Assembly: GCF_004379255.2 (NCBI RefSeq)
Contig: NC_056037.1
Span: forward strand, 14,518,902 to 14,582,901
Direction: 5' to 3'
Length of the DNA: 64,000 bases
Origin: Salvia splendens
Taxonomy: Eukaryota > Streptophyta > Magnoliopsida > Lamiales > Lamiaceae
Of the stretch, positions 56,789 through 64,000 are shown piece by piece. Position 1 is the first letter of the stretch, and each line of letters starts with the position of its first letter. A program made the translations under genes and the position numbers. The notes beneath the pieces were generated by a model. That model saw only the letters and a program-made list of their open reading frames with translations. It made no database searches and had not been told where the DNA came from.

Positions 56789-58857
56789 TCAGTTCCTTCT
56801 TCTTAGATGAGTCCACCTTGGGCTGCATGCCTCCGGTTTCACTGTCTTCGACGGTTGTTCATCCAAGAAAAACGGATCCTGCATCCGAGGCATGGGTTTC
56901 TTTAGCCCTTCCAACGAAATGGTATCGCCCATTTTTTTCATCCCACTCAGTTCTCCATTGGATTTTTTCGGTTGGGGTCCTTCATAGGTGGTGCCGGACC
57001 TCAGTGTCACCTTACTAACATTCTCTTTTTTGGGTATATGGACTGTAGAAGGGAGTTTCCCCGAATTTCCTCTCAAATCACCCAACGAACTGGCCAGTTG
57101 GGCCAATTGCCTGTTCATCATATCCATGTTCGCTTTATGTTCCTTCTGGGCATTCTGCATCCCCTGCACTACTTCGTTGTGGGATTGCAACTCGCTCTTG
57201 ATACCTTGCTGCGACGCGAGCAATTCTCCCATCATGTCCTCCATGGATCGTCTTGTCCTGTTTGGGATATTGTGACTGATTTGGGCCTTGGTGCTGGTTA
57301 TACTGGGAACTTTGGTTGGGCTGGAAATTTTGGAAGTTTTGTTGGTTTTGGTTAGGTGGGTATTGGTTATACTGGTCAGGAGGGTTGTACTGGTCATGGT
57401 GATATTGGTTCTGGTTCAGGTTTTGGAACTGGTTTTGGTTTTGCTGATGTTGCGGACCCTGGTTAGGCTGATTCTGGTAATTTTGAAAGTTTCTCTGGTG
57501 GGGTGGTAGATAAACAGGCTTTTGATTCTGGTTTTTTGGGTGTTGGTTTTGAGGTTGTTGACTATGGGGTTGTTGGTTCCTTCCTGACCAGTTGAACTGG
57601 TTGTTTGGATTTTCTGGGCTCCGGTTGAAATTCTGGTTCGGGTGAGAGTGGTATTGGTTCTGACTTGAACCTTGGTTTTGATTTGGCCCCCATCTCCCCA
57701 TCGAAAGTTCGGATGGTCCCTCCATGGTGTATCCCGTTGTCTCCCCTGGATCCAATGCCCACTAGAATTGTAATACCCAGCAGCGTTGACTTGCTCCATA
57801 TTCATGAAGTTATTAGGCTGATCATAGCTCGGTCTTTGGTTCCCCTGTTCTGCACCCTTGTAGTTCCCAGCTGGGGAAGTCGGTGGTGCATTCTTCTCGA
57901 TTGCGCTCAGGAGTGTCTTCTTCAATTCGTCCATCTTCAAATCCATCTTCTGCTCTATCTTCTGCTCCTGGTCAGTAGACAAGGCGCTGGCAATCCTTTC
58001 TCTGCTGTAACCATCTCTTGAATTGTCGTACTCCTTCTTCGCGCTCAAAAGTTTCCCTAGGACCCTCTTAGCTTCGCTGACCCTCAACTGCGTGAAGTTT
58101 CCTCCCGACGAGGAGTTTGCTAGGTCCTTTGTTGCCTTGTTCATTCCCTCATAAAAGGTATGATGTACCTCTATATCCGCCATGCGATGGTTGGGACACG
58201 CATCCAAGAGGCTCATGTACTTCGCCCAATAATCACTCAAGGGCTCATCATACCCTTGCTTCACACTAGTGATCTCTCTCTTCAGCGCGCTCGTCTTCGA
58301 TGACGGGAAAAATTCTCCTAGGAAAGCTGACTTGAAGTCGGCCCAACTCTCGATGGAATTAGGAGGCAGTCGCATGAACCAGGTGTTTGCCTCCCCTTTC
58401 AAAACTAACGGCAAAGCCTTCAATCTGTAGTCATCCTCGGTTGCCCTTGCTGGCCTTCTTTGCGCCATACAAATCTTACAAAACTCATGAAGGAACTCGT
58501 AAGGGCATTCATAGCTCTTCCCGCAGTACGTAGGCAGAATTGCGATAACATGGGGCTTCACATCATAGGCAGTCTGCCCCGGGGTGACTACTATAGCTTG
58601 CGGTGGTTCTCCTCGGTATGCGCGTTCAGCGTTCCGATCTCTGGATCATCATCTACGTTGGCAGCCATCTCCCTTGGGTTGCCTTCCAACAGTGGTATCT
58701 CTTCTGGTATTGGCCCTTCTATGGTGTATTGCTCCTCGTTACTACTCGAGCCTAAGTCAGACAAAGCCGTCGACAGGCCGGATCGAGTGGTTACAAGTAT
58801 AGATCCTCGCTGAAGTATCTTCGGTCTCCACTGGTCAGGAGCCGAACTGCTTCTCAT
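56789..58857 (-). pseudogene. Athila-like gag, frameshifted
   Basis: An ATG at 58857 starts the leader segment, and the frame shifts near 58610. The retrotransposon gag domain follows (YDVKPHVIAILPTYCGKSY, LVLKGEANTWFMRLPPNSI, FFPSSKTSALKREI, YWAKYMSLLDACP). A Gln/Asn-rich region (57750-57260) is in a second frame, and a coiled region (QQGIKSELQSHNEVVQGMQ) in a third. No CCHC zinc knuckle was seen, which is usual for Athila. The product cannot be translated as one protein in its present state. Confidence 0.82.
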
Positions 58858-58943
58858 AAACTGAAATAAAAAGAAAGAGAAAAATTATCCACAATATATA
58901 CGCCAAAGAATCACACACAATAACAATAAATAACGTCATTCAT

Positions 58944-58960
58944 CCCCGGCAACGGCGCCA
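58944..58960 (-). other. Primer binding site of the Athila-like element
   Basis: On the minus strand tggcgccgttgccgggg begins two bases after the 5' LTR (58963-60461). This form is common in plant Ty3/gypsy elements and is usually assigned to tRNA-Asp. It fixes the element's orientation. Confidence 0.85.
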
Positions 58961-58962
58961 TT

Positions 58963-60461
58963 TGAAAGAGAAGGTTTGTGCAGGTGTCGTTTCAAGCAAA
59001 GGGTGTATCTTACTGATCAGTATGGAAGTCCCTGCTAATCCTGAACCTGGTATCAATAATCCTCAACCCACTTCTACTGGCTAGTATAGTGGACGTAAGG
59101 GTCGAATCCCACAGAGATGAATGCGTTTTGGGAATTGTGGTGATATTCTGAAAAGGTTTGGTTAGCTACCACGCTTTGGGTTTAGACTTATCTAGGCTGG
59201 AATTTAAGGTGGTACTCTACTGACTAGGAGGCGGGAGAGATGTTAAACAGACGGCTGTGTACGTGTGAGTGGGGAACATGATGTTTCAGAAAAAAATGTA
59301 GAAGGTACGAGCTTACTATAAAAGGCTAAACAGAATATCAGAGGAAAAGAGGTAGTTAGGTGACTAGACCTGCAGATCTGAAAAGTAACAGCTGAAAAGT
59401 AAGGACAAAAGTAAAAGTTGTTAAAAAGCAAAAGTGGTCCCAAACTTGGATGGAGATGTTGTCTTCTTCAACATAAATCAAATCAGATCAGCAAAACCAG
59501 ATTCATCACTTTAAAAACACAGATTAACAACTTCAAGATCACAGATCTACAATTAAAACTTCAAATCAAAAGATCGAACACTGAAACTGCAATTATGCTT
59601 ACTGGTCAACATGCACGGTGACAGAAATCACTTAAACTGGGTTTTCACACTTAACTAATTCAGATCTAAAATCTAACAGCTATCTAGACTTGCAAACTCA
59701 GAGAGATTAACTACAGAAGTTAAAACATGCGATTCCACACTGGAAATTACCGTAACAGCTAGATCTAAGCTATCTAGGCAGAAAGAAGCGAAAACAAACA
59801 TGAACCGATGCTGGAAAACAACTTCATATTCAATAAAACGTTTGGATCACAACTAAGACTTCAAAGTAAGTAAATATTTAAAGTGCAACAAATCCAATCG
59901 TAAGAAAACAGAATGCGATTAACTAAGAAAGCAATAAAGATTGTTTGCCACTCCGGGCGATGAAACTGTTGACACTGCGAGACACGCTGACTGGAACGAG
60001 AGAATGGAACTCCGGCGAACTGATGATCTTCAAGTGACCATGGCTGTGGCGAGGAACGAGAATTACTAAGGATAATGCTGAAGGAGTGATCTACCGAAGA
60101 TAGATTGTTAACTAAGCATAGGAGTTAACTAACTAATTGATTATGATTCTCTCTCCAAGTGGCTACCTTTTATAGGGAGGCCTCCCTTGATTTTTAGGGT
60201 AGACTTCAAACATGAAATGACTCTTTTGCCCCTTGCTTGCGGCTGATCTTCCCAGCTATCATTCTTCTCCATCTCGAGCCTTTTTGGCATGCATACTGGT
60301 CAGGATAGCAACATCCTGACGCCCCTTTTCACCTGAATTCTCCTAACATTCCCATACTTGCTAGAACACTTCCCTGCACACTTTAGCAACTGTTTTGCAG
60401 ATATATTCCAATTATGCACATCATACTGACCAGTAACCAAGGCTTAGAATACGACTTATCA
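58963..60461 (-). repeat. 5' LTR of the Athila-like element
   Basis: The partner of 46198-47697, with many scattered substitutions. The block at about 60296-60390 is noticeably more diverged. In element orientation it starts tgataagtcg and ends ctctttca, with canonical TG...CA ends. Confidence 0.92.
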
Positions 60462-61495
60462 CGGAGCCACGGAAGCCGACATTCTGAGGTCGGCTTTGCG
60501 TGTCTACTACGAAGACACCAACAAACAATTCAAATATACCGATGTTTGGGAGGTCGTTAGGGACGAGGAAAGGTGGGCCGGCGGTGTGCGGTCTAGCTCG
60601 GGCTTGACCTCGAAGCGCACGAAGTACACGGCGAGTGGCCAATACTCGTCTGGTGAGGGCGGTTCGGGCATCGGGCAACAAGAGTTTGCCTCGCAGGAGG
60701 AGGAGACCCCGGCAGACGATGCCGGGGGGTCCTACCGGGGGCGCCGTCGGCCGCAAGGGAGAAATGCGGCGAAGGCGGCCAGAGGGAGGAGGGGCCGAGT
60801 CGAATCAAGCCAGGCGAGCTCGTGCTCGGGCTCGGGCTCAGGGGACCCTCAAACTCCCTTATGTCCATGTACATGACCGCCACAATGGCGGACACTTCCC
60901 GCTTTACGCCCACCCAATACGAAGCCTGGCTTAACGGAGTCCGGTTTATGGCGGCACAACTTGGTATCCCACCTCCAAGTGGCCTCAGGGCACCTCCACC
61001 GCCTTCGGGGGATGATTCACCGGCGGAGTAGTTTTTTTTATTTTCTATAAAATTGTATTTTAAATTATGTCATTTTTATTTTTTTAGGATTTTAATTATG
61101 TCTTTTTTTTTTTGAATTTTAAGTTGTATTTTTATTTTATGTTGTAATGTTATTTTATTTTTAATGAAGTGTGTTTTTTATTAATTGAATTTGGTGGAAA
61201 AAAAAATAAAAAAATGAAATTGAATGAATAGTAATTTAAGGGACGGTTTAAGGGACGGTTAAGGGACGGAGGGTTGCAGGTTCCGTCCCTTAGTTAAGGG
61301 ATGGAGTAAAAAAGTACAGTGGGGCCCGAAAATAGTGTTTTAAGGGACGGTTAAGGGACGGTACAGTGTCAGCGTTGTGGATGGCCTAAAACTATCGTAA
61401 AACGCACACCTCCTTTAAATGGAATTTGTTGCATTATACTCCACATATGATAGGCATTTTCACAAAATTTCTAAAATCATGACTTATATTTAATA

Positions 61496-61764
61496 CTCTC
61501 TCCGTTCTGCCATAGTTGAGACGTTTATTTTTGGCATGAGGTTTAAGAAAAAATGCTTATTGTATTAAATGAAGGGAGAGAAAAGTAAGAGAGATGAAAA
61601 AGTTGAAAGAATAAAGTAGTAAAGTTAATAAAATAGAGATAATAAAGTATGAAAGAGAATAAAATAGGAAAGAAAAAATAAATTATTTATTACTATATAT
61701 AGAAATGACTCAACTATGAAGAAATTTTTTAAAATAGAAAAATGACTCAAGTCGGAAGAGAGAG
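61496..61764. mobile_element. Stowaway-like MITE
   Basis: The left end ctctctccgttctgccatag and right end gactcaagtcggaagagagag are inverted repeats flanked by TA. The interior is purine-rich, as in the copy at 21616-21874. Confidence 0.72.
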
Positions 61765-63860
61765 TATAATTTAGTACGTTTCTCCAACTTAAAATATTAT
61801 TTTACCCATTTTTCAAATAACAATTATTCAGTTGATTAATCGACCAAGTAGGCTACTCAAGATACATCTATTTCAAAACTAACAGAAAATAAAATTCCTA
61901 TATATGCATGCACTGTTGTAAACATCAAAATAAAATTTATTTTTGAGATCATTCTCCAGTGGTGAAAAGAATGGATCAAAGTTATTGGGCTTATATTATA
62001 AACACATCTACTTATTACCCACAAATATTGGATAATACAAGCCCAATTATATAAACTGTGTATTGATCATCTTGAGGATGTAATACGCTTTGCACCTAGC
62101 ACATTAGTCAGTAATATATACTGTATAGTTAATCATATTGTTTATATATTGTAAATTTGAAAAATACTTTCAGAGTCATTAATTACTTAATTGGCTTAAA
62201 TATAAAAAAATGTTTTGTTTTAAAAATTTACAAAGTAAAAAGGTACAACTAGTATCAGTACACAATATTATCTTTGGGCCGGGCTTAAAAATAAACTTTT
62301 ATAGAGACATGAAAAAGAAGTCTGTATATATTGACTATTGTTTGAAGACAATGTTATCGACTATCTCAATATATATACAAATAATTTTATCTTGATTTAA
62401 TCTTGTTATCTTTGATTAAATTTTTTAATAACTAAATTAATCGAGATGGCTTAGCGCCGGGACTTAGGTCTAACACACTAGTCTATGTGATAATATATTA
62501 CTTCTTGTTACTACGATAACCTCGTAAACTTGTGGGTTACACCTAGTGCTACAATAAGGCCCAGTAAAGTTTATTTTTTTTGTTCAAAGTGTAGTGTTTA
62601 ATTAAAATGGTTATTGTGACATAAAAGCTTGCTTGTTTAGTAATTAGTACTATTGAAAGTTAAGGTTGCATCTTGCACGTAAATATGGTGACTATTACTT
62701 TAAAATTGATGCTTCATTCAACCAAAGATATTATCCTTATGAATAGCATATCATAATTAAGATTCCCAGTTTTTTGCACGGAAATATGGAGATTTATTGA
62801 AGTACTGACCCTAATATTTACTTCTCATCTTCAATAAATCAATATTTTAGCCCATTCTAACATTAAACACAGTAAAACTTTCTCACTGCTAAATAAATAC
62901 ACTACACATATGATAATTTACGTTTTGTGCACGCATGAGACAGTTGATAAGATTGATTTCAAACTTATTTTATTGAAATTGATCAAAATTTGACCAAATT
63001 TTGTTTAGCCGTTCCATGTCCTTACTTGAATTTGGTATATAGCACAGTCGTAGGAATTCAAATATAACATTGGGTGTTGCAGAGTTAAGATCTTTAATTT
63101 ACAATTTAGTCATAATCTCAAGATAGAAAACATTGAAATAAGAACCTTGATCTAAGCTATGTAGCTGGGTGGAAAAATGATACAATTGAGGCCTAATGAA
63201 TGGAATTTCTTGGAATGTTAGGTGCAAATAATTTGTCTTCTATGGAAGTAGATATTGGCAAATGGCAATGGATTCTTAGCATCTGATGTGATAGATGGAA
63301 AACAGATTTGGAATATAAGAAAACATGACATGAACACTTTTGTTTATATATGGGGAAAGAATTGTTGGGAAGGAGAATAATTTTGGTATTCAATGTTGTG
63401 TTAATAGCGCCAAAAGTTTGTGAAGTATCGTTGATTATTAGTATTAATTATTCTTGCCCAATCCATTTGTATTGCATGCATTTGGAGTACATAACAATTC
63501 CTTTTACAGTCCAACAACTACTTGTTTGATCTATCAACTGACATTCTTTCCAGAATAAAAGCTGATAACAAATTGGACAAATTTTAGACATGGATGTATG
63601 TGGATGCTGTAGAAATCATGGCGCAAATCATGAAATAAAATATGCCCGGTCAATGGATTTTGACCAAATAATAAAAGTGACGAGACATCTAATTTTGTTA
63701 AATTAAATGATATAGCGTCGATCTACATTTTACGTAGATAAATGTAGTATATTCACATTCTCAAATCCGATTTCCGGTGAGTGAGAAATAATGAATTAAA
63801 GTTGGGCATAATTAGCTTTTAATTAAAATTGGAGTTTGAGCTAAGGGAATAATTAACTAG
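61765..63860. other. AT-rich intergenic, no gene recognised
   Basis: No frame above about 66 codons, no domain, no paired terminal repeats and no strong promoter-like organisation were seen in 2.1 kb. Confidence 0.5.
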
Positions 63861-64000
63861 TGTTAATTATCCCACATAGGAGAAGTGACACATCTTTTAA
63901 TGTGCTTAAATTAAGTGAATTTATGTTACTTAATAATTATAGTGGACCAAGACGTGTGAAAGAGCCCACAAGCGCGCGCCGCCGCCGCCGCCCACCCTAG
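63861..64000 (+). mobile_element. Possible start of a Ty1/copia-type LTR, cut by the window edge
   Basis: tgttaattatcccacatagg followed by gagaagtgacacatctttta and a later cgcgccgccgccgccgcccac stretch resembles the 5' beginning of many plant copia LTRs. Only 140 bp are available, so neither the second LTR nor a TSD can be tested. Confidence 0.4.

Larger units (their letters stand above)
46198..60461 (-). mobile_element. Athila-like Ty3/gypsy LTR retrotransposon (14.3 kb), decayed
   Basis: Two LTRs of about 1.5 kb (46198-47697, 58963-60461) are flanked by a 5-bp TSD, CGGAG, at 46193-46197 and 60462-60466. The element is on the minus strand: the primer binding site follows the right LTR, then gag, protease-RT-RNase H-integrase, then an extra ORF between pol and the left (3') LTR. 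This order and the extra ORF fit the Athila/Tat lineage. Genes carry several stops and frameshifts, and the LTRs differ at many positions, especially in the last ~150 bp, so the insertion is not recent. Confidence 0.92.
45618..61031 (+). pseudogene. Harbinger ORF1 (Myb-like), interrupted by a retroelement
   Basis: The 5' part (45618-46197) starts MSGDGNSGGGGSG, has an acidic E/D run, then the Myb/SANT-like domain (YDPKETLAVYNAWIRFSYDP, CFWEKVTEAYHEIKPKKTRR, MLRAHFDRVDREVKRFCGIY). The 3' part resumes in the same frame at 60463 after the TSD CGGAG with YYEDTNKQFKYTDVWEVVRD, then shifts frame near 60840. The conserved tail (MADTSRFTPTQYEAWLNGVR) lies in the shifted frame up to 61031. The protein is related to, but distinct from, the intact ORF1 at 29445-30512. 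The insertion and the shift both disable it. Confidence 0.85.
45196..61386 (+). mobile_element. PIF/Harbinger element, ORF1-only, split by an Athila-like retroelement
   Basis: Outer ends are ggcaacccgcaacgcatcac and (reverse-complemented) ggccatccacaacgctgaca, flanked by TAA (45193-45195, 61387-61389). Without the 14.3-kb insertion and one copy of its TSD the element would be about 1.9 kb. The right subterminal region has aagggacggttaagggacgg repeats like those of the transposase-only element at 38241. It carries only an ORF1 gene and no transposase. Confidence 0.85.

Noticed and set aside
62210..62395. A 61-codon frame in the right-hand intergenic region
   Set aside because: AT-rich, with no motif and no promoter or splice context.
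1..64000. tRNA, rRNA, CRISPR, bacterial operon or organellar insert
   Set aside because: No cloverleaf-like, rRNA-like or regularly spaced direct-repeat arrays, and no chloroplast or mitochondrial gene sequence, were noticed.

Overview
This is a nuclear plant genome window, almost certainly a eudicot and possibly Lamiales-like (the family is a guess from repeat and gene style). The background is AT-rich, genes have GT-AG introns, and there are plant-specific families (RGF/GOLVEN peptide, class II KNOX, PB1-Raf kinase). The space between genes is packed with plant transposons. No rRNA, tRNA, CRISPR or bacterial-type signals were seen.

Host genes, left to right: an RGF/GOLVEN secreted peptide gene (4243-4793, +); a RING-H2 E3 ligase with a probable N-myristoylation start (6591-11069, -, six exons); a small SYA(L/M)NF...FSAR-family gene whose frame is broken near its start (13872-14289, +); a Raf-like MAPKKK with an N-terminal PB1 domain (25094-32146, +, eight coding exons, 1393 aa) preceded by a 10-codon uORF; a second SYALNF/FSAR-family gene (32684-33085, +); and a class II KNOX homeobox gene close to KNAT3 (34604-37071, -, six exons, 341 aa). 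All exon joins given were checked for GT-AG borders and reading phase.

Mobile DNA fills the rest: a broken hAT transposase with an array of short subterminal motifs (589-3832); a 727-bp hAT MITE with an 8-bp TSD in an intron of the RING gene; a Pack-MULE (14684-15794, 9-bp TSD) carrying a piece of a malectin-like receptor-kinase ectodomain; a MULE-type MITE (16235-16602); a TRIM retroelement (18801-19316, 5-bp TSD); many Stowaway-like MITEs; and a 14.3-kb Athila-like Ty3/gypsy element (46198-60461, TSD CGGAG, minus orientation).

The most interesting pattern is the PIF/Harbinger population. Five larger copies each carry only one of the two proteins this superfamily normally uses. Three are transposase-only (16659, 38241, 43184) and two are ORF1/Myb-like-only (29188, and 45196-61386 split by the Athila-like element). 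One transposase-only copy, one ORF1-only copy and one non-autonomous copy share closely related terminal sequences, as expected if two separate elements supply the two proteins in trans. The ORF1 copy in an intron of the Raf-like kinase gene has an uninterrupted 355-codon frame. Most premature stops in the decayed elements fit C:G to T:A transitions.
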